From Micromonospora cabrerizensis (lineage in GTDB: Bacteria; Actinomycetota; Actinomycetes; Mycobacteriales; Micromonosporaceae), in contig NZ_JAKKFI010000076.1 of assembly GCF_022230955.1 (NCBI RefSeq), positions 1 through 64,000 of the forward strand: DNA of 64,000 nt. Direction: 5' to 3'. Shown here in pieces: positions 54,561-62,841 of the stretch; the stretch's first letter is position 1; each line of letters begins with the position of its first letter. Both the position numbers and the translations under genes were made by a program. The notes under the pieces are model-generated. The model made no database searches. It was not told the origin of the DNA and saw only the letters and a list, made by a program, of their open reading frames with translations.

Positions 54561-55358
54561 GTGGGCGAGGAGACACCGGTGGTGGAGCAGGTCCGATCGA
54601 CGGACGGCACACCCATCGCGTTCGAGCGGTCCGGTGCCGGGCCGCCGATCATCCTGGTGGGTGGCGCGTTCAACGACCGCAACACGAGCCGCGCACTGGG
54701 TGCGGCGTTGGCACCGGATTTCACCGTCTTCGGGTACGACCGCCGGGGTCGGGGTCAGAGCGGCGACACCCTGCCGTACGAGGTCGACCGCGAGATCGAC
54801 GACCTGGCCGCCCTGATCGCGGCGGCGGGTGGCTCCGCCGCTGCCTACGGGGTCTCCTCGGGGGCGATCCTGGCCGCCCTCGCCGCCGCGCGGGGGCTGC
54901 CGGTGACCGGGTTGGTCCTGTTCGAGCCGCCGTTTCAGGTTGGCTCACACGCCGGCGTGCGAAGAGACATCACCGCGCAGCTCATCGAGCTGATCGCCGC
55001 CGACGACCGGGACGGCGCGGTGGAGACCTTCCTCAGCGTCTCGGTCGGGCTGCCCCCGGGGGTGATCACCGGGATGCGGTCGCAACCGGTGTGGGGCGCG
55101 CTGACCGCCATCGCGCACACGTTGCCGTACGACGCCATCGTGAGCGCGGGAGGGCGCCTCCCGGCTGACCGGCTCGCCGCGATCACCGCGCCGACCCTCG
55201 CGGTGGACAGCACCGGCAGTCCACAGTGGCTGCGTGACGGCAGCCGGGCCGCGGCCGAGGCGATCCCCGGCGGCCGGTCCATCAGCCTCGACGGTGACTA
55301 CCACGAGGTGCCGCCGGCAACGCTCGCTCCCGCGCTGCGTGAGTTTCTGCTCGGCTGA
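54561..55358 (+). CDS. Alpha/beta hydrolase
   Basis: 265 residues. Nucleophile elbow YGVSSGAIL (G-x-S-x-G), oxyanion region VGGAFNDRN, FGYDRRGRGQS (conserved DRRG) and a C-terminal GDYHEVPP supplying the His. Similar to small soluble esterases/haloperoxidase-like hydrolases; substrate unknown. GTG at 54561 with GGAGG at 54549-54553. Confidence 0.87.
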   Translation: MGEETPVVEQVRSTDGTPIAFERSGAGPPIILVGGAFNDRNTSRALGAALAPDFTVFGYDRRGRGQSGDTLPYEVDREIDDLAALIAAAGGSAAAYGVSSGAILAALAAARGLPVTGLVLFEPPFQVGSHAGVRRDITAQLIELIAADDRDGAVETFLSVSVGLPPGVITGMRSQPVWGALTAIAHTLPYDAIVSAGGRLPADRLAAITAPTLAVDSTGSPQWLRDGSRAAAEAIPGGRSISLDGDYHEVPPATLAPALREFLLG

Positions 55359-55436
55359 CGATCACACCGGCACACGACCGTTCCACCGGGCCGGCGTGAT
55401 TCAGGGGTCGGCCGCCGAGCCGGCAGGACGCGGCCT

Positions 55437-56252
55437 TCAGGCGTCGGGCAGCGCCTCGCGGGCCAGCACCTCGCCGGCCAGCACCTCGCCGGCCAGCACC
55501 TCGCTGGTGAGCACCTCGCCGGCCAAGGCCCCCGTGGCCAACGCCTCCGTGGCCGACGCCTCCGTGGCCAACGCCCCCGCAGCCAACGCCCCCGTGGCCG
55601 ACGTTTCCGCAGCCAGGGCATCGCTGACCAGGGCCGCGACCGCCTCCGGCGGCCAGGCGTCCGCCACACCGGGCCGGACGGCCAGATAGCTGGCGATCCG
55701 CTCGGCCGGCCAGCCGTGCGACTCGCGCAGGCCGCGGGCGATCATGGCGAGGTAGGTCGGCGCGGGTGGCCGGCACCGCACACCGGACGCCCCCTCGGGT
55801 GCGGTGAAGGTGAGCATCGGGACGCCGCTGCGGCTGCCCGGGCAGACCAGCGTCTCGTACCGTCCGGGGCCGAGCGTCGCCCGCCCGGTGGCCACGGCGG
55901 CGTCGATGGCCGCGCTGGTCGCCGGGACGAGGTCGGCGGTGTCGTCCACTGGGCGGTACATCTCCTGTGCCGCGATGTCGGTGAACTGTTCCAGGGTGAC
56001 CAGGTAGGCGCGTGCGGCGGCCTCGCCCGGCAGGTGCGGGTCGTAGAAGGCCATCCCGCCGGTCCAGGCACCGGACTCACCGGCGAAGTAGATGCCGCCG
56101 GGCAGCGACAGCGGCAAGGACCGGCTCGGTGGGCGGCGGTCCCGGCAGCCCGGGTACGTCCGCTTCCCGCCGGGCGGGCAGCCGCCCCCGATGTACCACG
56201 CCAGCCGGGCGGCGTGCAGGTTCGAGCCGTACGCGACGTACCAGACCCTCAC
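55437..56252 (-). CDS. Gamma-glutamylcyclotransferase-fold protein with pentapeptide repeat tail
   Basis: 271 residues. The GGCT signature YVAYGSNL sits at the very start, after GTG 56252, with GGIYFAGESGAWTGGMAFYDP and RAYLVTLEQF of the fold. The C-terminal ~65 residues (205-269) are thirteen five-residue units such as GEVLA, TEALA and TGALA encoded by 15-bp DNA repeats. The tail is likely helical and may have expanded by slippage. Catalytic Glu not identified with certainty. Confidence 0.75.
   Translation of the reverse strand: MRVWYVAYGSNLHAARLAWYIGGGCPPGGKRTYPGCRDRRPPSRSLPLSLPGGIYFAGESGAWTGGMAFYDPHLPGEAAARAYLVTLEQFTDIAAQEMYRPVDDTADLVPATSAAIDAAVATGRATLGPGRYETLVCPGSRSGVPMLTFTAPEGASGVRCRPPAPTYLAMIARGLRESHGWPAERIASYLAVRPGVADAWPPEAVAALVSDALAAETSATGALAAGALATEASATEALATGALAGEVLTSEVLAGEVLAGEVLAREALPDA
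55446..55640. repeat. 15-bp repeat array coding for a five-residue repeat
   Basis: Thirteen 15-bp units in frame. Two are identical (GCCAGCACCTCGCCG at 55462 and 55477) and one more has a single change (55492); the others drift. They code GEVLA-type pentads at the C-terminus of the GGCT-fold protein. Confidence 0.85.
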
Positions 56253-56263
56253 GTCGGGCGCCG

Positions 56264-57043
56264 TCAGAAGCCGCAGGTCTGGCCGGCGGAGTGGCTCACC
56301 TGCACGGTGTGTGTCACGCAGCCGCCCGGCTCGACCAGGTGCAGCAGGAAGGCGGTCGGCTCGTCGACCCAACCGATCTGCTCGTCGGCGCTCATGGTGA
56401 GCGTGCTCTGCCTCCAGGTGCTGGGCGCCACGGTGAGCACCGTGCCCGCGTACGCCGTGGTGACCGGGCGGTGCAGGTGGCCGGCGGCTACCCGGACGAC
56501 GTGCCGGTGACGCCCGATCACCTCGGCGAGCGCGTCACCGTCGGCGAGCCGGATGGAGTCGGCTGCGGGGATACCGACCGCGACCGGCGGGTGGTGCAGG
56601 CAGACCACGGCGGGCACCTCGGGCCGCCCGGCCAGCACCCCGTCGAGCCAGCCGAGCTGCTCCTCGCCGAGTTGGCCGCCGTCGCTGCCCGCGACGAGCG
56701 AGTCGAGCACCACGACCGTCGCCGCCTCGTGGTCGACGTGGTAGTAGGCGGAGAAGCCGCCCCCGAGCCACGGCGTGCCCCCGAAGGCGTCGAGCAGCGA
56801 CTCCCGGTCGTCGTGGTTGCCGGGTACGAGGTGCACCGGCAGCGGGAACCGGTCGATCAGCTCGCGCAGTGCCGCGTACTCGTCGGGTCGCCCGTGGTCG
56901 ACCAGGTCACCGGTGATCACCACGCAGTCCGGTCGGGGCCGCAACGCGAGCACCCGGCCGAGCGCACGGTGCAGCCCCGCCGCCGGTGCGGCGGCGAGCA
57001 GGCCGGTGGTCAGGTGCGGGTCACTGAGCTGGGCGATGATCAT
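56264..57043 (-). CDS. CpdA-like cyclic-nucleotide/phosphodiester metallophosphoesterase
   Basis: 259 residues of the 3',5'-cAMP phosphodiesterase-like (CpdA/Rv0805) group. IAQLSDPHL, VITGDLVDHGRPDEY, VPGNHDDRESL, VCLHHPPV and AAGHLHRP are the metal-site motifs. The window also holds a cyclase and a Crp regulator, so cAMP turnover is a reasonable role, but this subgroup has other substrates too. It ends 11 bp before the GGCT-fold gene start. Confidence 0.85.
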   Translation of the reverse strand: MIIAQLSDPHLTTGLLAAAPAAGLHRALGRVLALRPRPDCVVITGDLVDHGRPDEYAALRELIDRFPLPVHLVPGNHDDRESLLDAFGGTPWLGGGFSAYYHVDHEAATVVVLDSLVAGSDGGQLGEEQLGWLDGVLAGRPEVPAVVCLHHPPVAVGIPAADSIRLADGDALAEVIGRHRHVVRVAAGHLHRPVTTAYAGTVLTVAPSTWRQSTLTMSADEQIGWVDEPTAFLLHLVEPGGCVTHTVQVSHSAGQTCGF

Positions 57044-57132
57044 GGCTCGCTCCTCGGCGCCGGGATCTCCACGCTATCGCCGGGCACCGTTTCGCGGTGC
57101 CCGACCGCGACCCACAGCGCGGAGCCCGAAGC

Positions 57133-57158
57133 CCACAGGCTGCGTCCACAGCCTGTGG
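57133..57158. promoter_or_regulatory. Hairpin with DnaA-box-like sequence upstream of the GGDEF gene
   Basis: CCACAGGCTG (57133-57142) pairs perfectly with CAGCCTGTGG (57149-57158). TGTGGATAG at the right edge is one base from the DnaA-box complement TGTGGATAA. It is in the divergent gap 57044-57256. Function unknown. Confidence 0.4.
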
Positions 57159-57256
57159 ATAGAACATGTGTACGACGCTGATCGACTCCGCGCAGCCGGA
57201 AGTACGCTTGATCGCGCGGCTCGGCGACGCCGGGCTCCTCCCCTATCTGGAACGAC

Positions 57257-58672
57257 GTGCGAGTGGATCATCAGCGAGTCATCCGTGACGTCACCGTCCG
57301 CCTGCCGATGGCGTCGAGCGCGCCGGAGGCCTGTCGGTGGACGGTCAGTGCACTGTCCCGCCACACCCCGGCGACCATCTCCGTCCTGCTCGCGGTCCAC
57401 GACCGCCTGCGCTGCGTCGCGGCGACCGGGGCCTGGCAGGTCTTCGCGACCGTGCCGGCGCGGACCGGCATCGTCGGCCGGGTGTACGACACCGGCACCC
57501 CTGCTGTCGTCCCGGACGTCACCGTCGACCCGGACTACCTGCCGGTACGCCCGGACGTGACAGCCGAGCTGTGCGTACCGGTGCTGGACCCGGCGGGCCG
57601 GGCGATCGGCGTCCTCGATGTGCAGTGGAGCGAGCCGATCGACCTGGAGCCGTGGCGGGAGACCACGCAACAGCTGGCCGACCAGCTCGGCGCGCGGATC
57701 GCCGCCCTCGGTGGCCCACCGGCGGAGAGCCGCAGCGAGAAGCTGCTCCGGCACGCTGCCGCCCTCTCCTCCGCACCGACCGAGGCCGACGTGCTGGGCG
57801 TGGCGGCCTGCGCCGCGCGCGAGGTCTCCGGCCTCTCCACCGCGGTGCTGCTGATCGCGGGGCAGCTCGGCGCACCCCCGGCGGCGCCGAGCGACCTGGA
57901 GACCCGGATCCGCGCCGAGCTGACCGAGTCGGGTCCGGCCGCGCTGGTCCGGATGGTCGACCGGGCACACCGGTACGGCGCGGGGTACACGCTGGGCGAG
58001 GCGGGGCACCCCCCGACCGAGGACTACCGACCGCTGACCCGGGCGGGCGTGCGCACTCTGGTCGCCGTTCCGGTCGGGCCGCCGGACGCCGGCGGGGTGC
58101 TGCTGGTCGCCGACGAACGGGCACTGCGCCCGGACCCGACCACGGTCAGCCTGATGGAGCTGCTCGCCGGGCAGGCCTGGACAAGCCTGGACCGGCTGCG
58201 CACCCTGACCCGGCTGCGCGAGCAGGCCAGCTCCGACCCGCTGACCGGGTTGCGGCACACCGGCCCGTTCGGGCAGCGGATCGCGGCGGCCACCCCGGGG
58301 CGTACGGCCCTGCTGGCGATCGACGTGGACGGCTTCAAGACCGTCAACGACACGTACGGGCACCAGGCCGGCGACCGGGTGCTGGTCGGGTTGGCCCGGG
58401 CGCTGGAGGGGGCGCTGCGCCACGGCGACGAGCTGTACCGGATCGGCGGCGACGAGTTCGTCGCGGTGATCGAGGTGAGCCGCCCCGAGGAGGCGGTCCG
58501 GATCGCCGAGCGGCTGACCGAGGCGGCCCGGCGAGTGGGCCGCACGATCAGCGTGGGCGTCGCACTACCCCGCCCCGGCGAAACCCCCGACCGCACCCTG
58601 AGAAGAGCAGACCAGGCCCTCTACGCGGTGAAACGCCAGGGCCGAGACGGCGTACACCTCTCCGCCGCCTAA
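57257..58672 (+). CDS. Diguanylate cyclase with two GAF domains
   Basis: 471 residues. GAF domain 1 (about 25-155, VARTGIVGRVYDTGTPAVVP pattern), GAF domain 2 (about 160-300), then a GGDEF domain. The active site GGDEF is at 397-401, and an RxxD inhibitory site (RHGD, 388-391) lies five residues upstream, so product inhibition is expected. Makes cyclic di-GMP from GTP, probably in response to a ligand of the GAF domains. GTG start at 57257. Confidence 0.92.
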   Translation: MRVDHQRVIRDVTVRLPMASSAPEACRWTVSALSRHTPATISVLLAVHDRLRCVAATGAWQVFATVPARTGIVGRVYDTGTPAVVPDVTVDPDYLPVRPDVTAELCVPVLDPAGRAIGVLDVQWSEPIDLEPWRETTQQLADQLGARIAALGGPPAESRSEKLLRHAAALSSAPTEADVLGVAACAAREVSGLSTAVLLIAGQLGAPPAAPSDLETRIRAELTESGPAALVRMVDRAHRYGAGYTLGEAGHPPTEDYRPLTRAGVRTLVAVPVGPPDAGGVLLVADERALRPDPTTVSLMELLAGQAWTSLDRLRTLTRLREQASSDPLTGLRHTGPFGQRIAAATPGRTALLAIDVDGFKTVNDTYGHQAGDRVLVGLARALEGALRHGDELYRIGGDEFVAVIEVSRPEEAVRIAERLTEAARRVGRTISVGVALPRPGETPDRTLRRADQALYAVKRQGRDGVHLSAA

Positions 58673-58710
58673 CCCCCCACGCCCCCGCCCTCACGCCCCA
58701 CCCCCGCCGC

Positions 58711-58785
58711 GTCGATCAAGGAGTTGTGGTGCCCCGCAGAAGGCGCGGGACCGAGCAATTCACCCACCACAACTCCATGATCGAC
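58711..58785. repeat. Long intergenic palindrome F, GATC near the tips
   Basis: GTCGATCAAGGAGTTGTGGTG (58711-58731) and its inverse (58765-58785) pair with one mismatch over a 33-nt loop. It lies between the convergent GGDEF and asd genes (58673-58831). Confidence 0.8.
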
Positions 58786-58831
58786 CGCGTTGGGCGGGCG
58801 CGGCGCGGCACGGCACGGCACGGGGCACGGG

Positions 58832-59893
58832 TTAGGGGTTCTTTAGCTCTTTGGCTAGGAGTTCGGCTATCTGGGCCGTGTTGAGGGCTGCGCCCTTGCG
58901 GAGGTTGTCGCCGGTCACGAAGAAGTCGAGGGCGCGGGGGTCGTCCAGGGCGCGGCGGATCCGGCCGACCCAGGACGGGTCGGTGCCGACGGCGTCGATC
59001 GGCATCGGGAACTCCCCGGCGGCGGGGTCGTCGACGAGGATCACCCCGGGTGCGTTGCGCAGCGCCTCGCGGGCGCCCTCGGCGTCCACCTCGGTCGCGA
59101 AGACCGCGTGCACGGCCACCGAGTGGGCGGTGACGACCGGCACCCGGACGCAGGTGGCGGACACCTTGAGGTCGGGCAGGCCGAGGATCTTGCGTGACTC
59201 GTTGCGGATCTTCATTTCCTCCGACGACCAGCCACCGTCGGCTGGGGAGCCGGCCCAGGGCACCACGTTGAGCGCCATGGGCGCCGGGAACGGGCCCAGG
59301 TCGTCGCCGACCGCCTGCCGTACGTCACCGGTGCGCGAGCCCAGCGCCCGATCGCCGGCGACCTTGGCGAGCTGGTCGTGGAGGATGTCGACGCCGGACT
59401 TGCCCGCGCCGGAAACAGCCTGGTAGGAGGCGAGCACCAGCTCCCGTAGGCCGTACTCGCGGTGCAGCGGCGCGACCGCGACGATCATCGCGAGGGTGGT
59501 GCAGTTGGCGTTGGCGATGATGCCCCGGGGCCGGTTGCGGACCTGCTCGGGGTTGATCTCGGGCACGACCAGCGGGACGTCCCGGTCCATCCGGAACGCG
59601 CCGGAGTTGTCGACCGCGATCGCGCCTCGGGAGACGGCGATCGGTGCCCACTCGGCGGAGACCTCGTCGGGCACGTCGAACATCGCCACGTGGACCCCGT
59701 CGAATGCCTCGGGGGTCAGCGCCTGGACGACCATCTCCTCGCCCCGGCAGCGCACCTTGCGCCCGACCGAGCGTTCGGAGGCGAGCAGCCGGATCTCACC
59801 CCAGACGTTGCGACGCCCGGTGAGCAGCTCACACATCACGGTGCCGACGGCACCGGTCGCTCCGACCACTGCGAGGGTGGGCAGCGCCGTCAT
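58832..59893 (-). CDS. asd: Aspartate-semialdehyde dehydrogenase
   Basis: 353 residues. NADPH fold GATGAVGTVM at the start, active-site Cys131 in NANCTT, SGAGKSGVD, and EEMKIRNESRKIL and RVPVVTAHS in the substrate region. Second step of the aspartate pathway to lysine, DAP, threonine and methionine. Five bp downstream of lysC, in the classic lysC-asd operon order. Confidence 0.95.
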   Translation of the reverse strand: MTALPTLAVVGATGAVGTVMCELLTGRRNVWGEIRLLASERSVGRKVRCRGEEMVVQALTPEAFDGVHVAMFDVPDEVSAEWAPIAVSRGAIAVDNSGAFRMDRDVPLVVPEINPEQVRNRPRGIIANANCTTLAMIVAVAPLHREYGLRELVLASYQAVSGAGKSGVDILHDQLAKVAGDRALGSRTGDVRQAVGDDLGPFPAPMALNVVPWAGSPADGGWSSEEMKIRNESRKILGLPDLKVSATCVRVPVVTAHSVAVHAVFATEVDAEGAREALRNAPGVILVDDPAAGEFPMPIDAVGTDPSWVGRIRRALDDPRALDFFVTGDNLRKGAALNTAQIAELLAKELKNP

Positions 59894-59898
59894 CGGCG

Positions 59899-60417
59899 CT
59901 ACCTACCCGTCCCCGCGTAGACCACGGCTTCGGTGTCGCCGCCCAGCTCGAACGCGTCGTGGATGGCGCGGACGGCGGCGTCGAGGTCGGTGTCCCGGCA
60001 GACCACGGAGACCCGGATCTCGGACGTGGAGATCATCTCGATGTTGACTCCGGCCGCGCCGAGCGCGGCGAAGAAGCCGGCGGCCACACCGGGGTGCGAG
60101 CGCATGCCGGCACCGATCAGCGAGACCTTGCCGACGTGGTCGTCGTAGAGCAGGCCCTTGAACTTGACCGGCTCCTGGATCTTGCTGAGCGCGGCCATGG
60201 CGGTCGGGCCGTCGGTCTTGGGCAGGGTGAACGAGATGTCCGTCCGACCGGTGCCCTCGGTGGAGACGTTCTGCACGATCATGTCGATGTTGATCTCGGC
60301 GCCGGCGACCGTGTCGAAGATCCGCGCGGCGGCACCCGGCTCGTCGGGCACCCCGACGATCGTGATCTTGGCTTCGCTGCGGTCGTGCGCGACTCCGGTG
60401 ATCAGTGCCTGCTCCAC
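59899..60417 (-). CDS. lysC (beta): Aspartokinase beta subunit from an internal start
   Basis: An in-frame GTG at 60417 begins VEQALITGVAHD and gives 172 residues, exactly the length of the beta subunit of Corynebacterium glutamicum aspartokinase (which begins MEEAVLTGVA). A GGAGGA site (60425-60430) lies 7 bp upstream, well placed for internal initiation. The product would contain the two ACT domains only and pair with alpha in an alpha2beta2 enzyme. Confidence 0.75.
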   Translation of the reverse strand: MEQALITGVAHDRSEAKITIVGVPDEPGAAARIFDTVAGAEINIDMIVQNVSTEGTGRTDISFTLPKTDGPTAMAALSKIQEPVKFKGLLYDDHVGKVSLIGAGMRSHPGVAAGFFAALGAAGVNIEMISTSEIRVSVVCRDTDLDAAVRAIHDAFELGGDTEAVVYAGTGR

Positions 60418-61164
60418 GGAAAGGTCCTCCATCGATCCGGTGACCATCGTGCCGGTGTTGGTCGAGTATGACGAACGGACGTGGATAGGCAACCCCGCCC
60501 GACGGGCGTATTCCACGCTACGCAGGTGCAGAACCTTCGCGCCGCACGCGGCCAGCTCCAGCGTCTCCTCGTAGGTGATGTGCTTGATGTGCCGCGCGTT
60601 GGGCACGATCCGAGGGTCGGCGGTGAAGATGCCGTCCACGTCGGTGTAGATCTCACAGACGTCGGCATGCAGGGCCGCGGCGAGCGCCACGGCGGTGGTG
60701 TCCGAGCCGCCCCGGCCCAAAGTGGTGACGTCCTTGGTGTCCTGGGAGACGCCCTGGAAGCCGGCCACGATGACCACCGAACCCTCGTCGAGCGCGCCCT
60801 TGAGCCGCCCGGGGGTGACGTCGATGATCCGCGCGCGACCGTGCACCGAGGTGGTGATCACGCCGGCCTGCGAGCCGGTGAACGAGCGGGCTTCGTACCC
60901 CAGGTTGTGGATGGCCATGGCCAGCAGCGCCATGGAGATCCGCTCCCCGGCGGTGAGCAGCATGTCCAGCTCGCGGCCCGGCGGCAGCGGGCTGACCTGG
61001 TTGGCCAGGTCGAGCAGCTCGTCGGTGGTGTCCCCCATCGCGGAGACCACCACCACCACGTCGTCGCCGGCCTTGCGGGCGGCGACGATGCGCTCGGCCA
61101 CCCGCTTGATCCGCTCGGCGTTGGCGACGGAGGACCCGCCGTACTTCTGCACCACGAGTGCCAC
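59899..61164 (-). CDS. lysC: Aspartokinase, alpha subunit (full length)
   Basis: 421 residues, the length of the actinobacterial alpha chain. Kinase signature VVQKYGGSSVANAERI, GRGGSDTTAVALAAAL and YTDVDGIFTADPRIV; the regulatory half has two ACT domains (LITGVAHDRSEAKI and SLIGAGMRSHPGVAAGFFAAL). First step of the aspartate pathway, normally inhibited by lysine plus threonine. GTG at 61164, with GGGAGGGAG about 11 bp upstream. Followed by asd. Confidence 0.95.
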   Translation of the reverse strand: MALVVQKYGGSSVANAERIKRVAERIVAARKAGDDVVVVVSAMGDTTDELLDLANQVSPLPPGRELDMLLTAGERISMALLAMAIHNLGYEARSFTGSQAGVITTSVHGRARIIDVTPGRLKGALDEGSVVIVAGFQGVSQDTKDVTTLGRGGSDTTAVALAAALHADVCEIYTDVDGIFTADPRIVPNARHIKHITYEETLELAACGAKVLHLRSVEYARRAGLPIHVRSSYSTNTGTMVTGSMEDLSVEQALITGVAHDRSEAKITIVGVPDEPGAAARIFDTVAGAEINIDMIVQNVSTEGTGRTDISFTLPKTDGPTAMAALSKIQEPVKFKGLLYDDHVGKVSLIGAGMRSHPGVAAGFFAALGAAGVNIEMISTSEIRVSVVCRDTDLDAAVRAIHDAFELGGDTEAVVYAGTGR

Positions 61165-61422
61165 GACGGTGCACTCCCTCCCAGTGACCCTGAGCGTGCC
61201 GACGCCGCCGGAACCGGGGCCGGCGGCGCGTGTCAGACCCCTTGAGGGTATCCGGCGGGTAACGACGACGGGTCAGGTGATCCCACCATCCGGCCCGCGC
61301 GGGGTCGGCGGGGCCGGTCCCACCAGGTCGGGCGGTACGCGGACGAGACCTCGTCCGACACGCCGGAACGGGCCGGTACGCGTCGGCACCCACCAGCGGC
61401 CCGCACCCACCAGAATGGGCCG

Positions 61423-62211
61423 GTGCCCGTCCTCATCCGCCCGACCGGCCGTGTGCTCGGGCCGCTCGTGATCGCCCTGCCGGCACTCCTGGCCGCCTGC
61501 ACCAGCGCGCAGCCCCCGAGCCCGCTGCCCACGGGCACCGGGACAGTGGAGGTGGAGGCGGCTCGGGACGAGCTGGCCGCGCTGGCCGCGGCCGCCCAGG
61601 ACCGCCACCTGGTGGCGCAGTACGTGTACAGCCGGCCGGGTCAACCGGACCGCACCATCGTCTTCACCAGCGCGAACGACGGGAGCTGGCGGGTCGACGT
61701 GCCGGGCGGCGCCCTGGGTGGCGAGGCGGACGTCTCGATGGCCGCGACGGCCGACGGGCTGTTCCAGTGCGCCCTGCCGTCGGTCGGCCGACCGGAGTCG
61801 GCGAGCTGCGTACGCCTCGGTGACCGCGACGAGGCGATTCCGCGCCGGTCGGACCCCCGGATCCAGCATCCGCTCACCGACTGGCTGGACGTGCTCACCG
61901 ACCGGCGGGCGCCGTTGGCGGTGGCCCCGGCCACCGCGCCGGAGGGTGTCACCGGCTCCTGCTACTCGGTGGACTCCACCTCGGCGTCGCTCAACGCCCC
62001 GCTGGACGCGGGCATCTACTGCTACGACCGAGACGGCACACCGACGGGTGTACGGACCGGAGCCGGGACGCTGCGGCTGGCCGCACCACCCGGCCCGGCA
62101 CCGGCCACTGTGCAGCTCGCCGGCCCGGTGGTGGTCGACCGGGACCCGCTCGACACCGCAGCGCCACCGACCCCTGACCCGTCGGACAGCCCGAGCGCGG
62201 GAACGCCCTGA
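61423..62211 (+). CDS. Lipoprotein of unknown function
   Basis: 262 residues. Signal with lipobox ALLAAC (Cys about 26). The body has several paired Cys (FQCAL, ASCVRL, GSCYSV, IYCYD) suggesting an external, disulphide-bonded fold, and a Pro/Asp/Ser tail. Similar unannotated lipoproteins are common in this group of bacteria. GTG at 61423. Confidence 0.7.
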   Translation: MPVLIRPTGRVLGPLVIALPALLAACTSAQPPSPLPTGTGTVEVEAARDELAALAAAAQDRHLVAQYVYSRPGQPDRTIVFTSANDGSWRVDVPGGALGGEADVSMAATADGLFQCALPSVGRPESASCVRLGDRDEAIPRRSDPRIQHPLTDWLDVLTDRRAPLAVAPATAPEGVTGSCYSVDSTSASLNAPLDAGIYCYDRDGTPTGVRTGAGTLRLAAPPGPAPATVQLAGPVVVDRDPLDTAAPPTPDPSDSPSAGTP

Positions 62212-62297
62212 TCTTCGTCCCGTTACGGGTGCTCTTGCCCACATTTGGCCCCTCCCCAGCAACGGGGGCGAATCGCCCATACGGCACACTTCTCCCC

Positions 62298-62828
62298 ATG
62301 GCCGATCTCACTCCTCTTCTCGCCTACCGCTGGAGCCCTCGGGCCTTCGACCCGAGCGCCGAGCTGACCCCGGACGAGGCGGCCTCGCTGCTGGAAGCCG
62401 CACGATGGGCGCCCTCGACGGAGAACCGGCAGCCCTGGCGGTTCGCCATCGGCCACCGGGACGACGAGACCTGGAAGCGGATCCTGGTCAGCCTCCCGGG
62501 CAGCGACCAGGGTTGGGCCCGACACGCCGCCACCCTGGTGGTCGGCGCGCACGCCGGCGTCGACGCCGAGCGGGCCGCGTACGACCTCGGGCAGGCGATT
62601 GCCCACCTGACGGTGCAGGCCACCGCGCTCGGCCTGCACGTGCGCCAGCTCACCCGCTTCGACCAGGCTGGCCTCACGACCGAACTCGACCTGCCCGGCG
62701 ACGTCCGCCCACTGGTGGTCGCCGCCGTGGGTCAGCTCGGGGACCCGTTCGCCCTCCCGGCCGACCTGCGCGCCCAGGAAGTCGGCCTGCGGCACCGCCG
62801 TCCGGTCGCCGACCTGCTGCTCGCCTGA
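62298..62828 (+). CDS. Nitroreductase-family protein
   Basis: 176 residues. FMN-binding signature AARWAPSTENRQPWRF near residue 40 and a helix AYDLGQAIAHLTVQATALGLHV. The family reduces nitro or quinone compounds with NAD(P)H; this short form may be a dimer. ATG at 62298. The C-terminus faces the convergent regulator, 13 bp away. Confidence 0.87.
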   Translation: MADLTPLLAYRWSPRAFDPSAELTPDEAASLLEAARWAPSTENRQPWRFAIGHRDDETWKRILVSLPGSDQGWARHAATLVVGAHAGVDAERAAYDLGQAIAHLTVQATALGLHVRQLTRFDQAGLTTELDLPGDVRPLVVAAVGQLGDPFALPADLRAQEVGLRHRRPVADLLLA

Positions 62829-62841
62829 TCACGCCGTCGGG

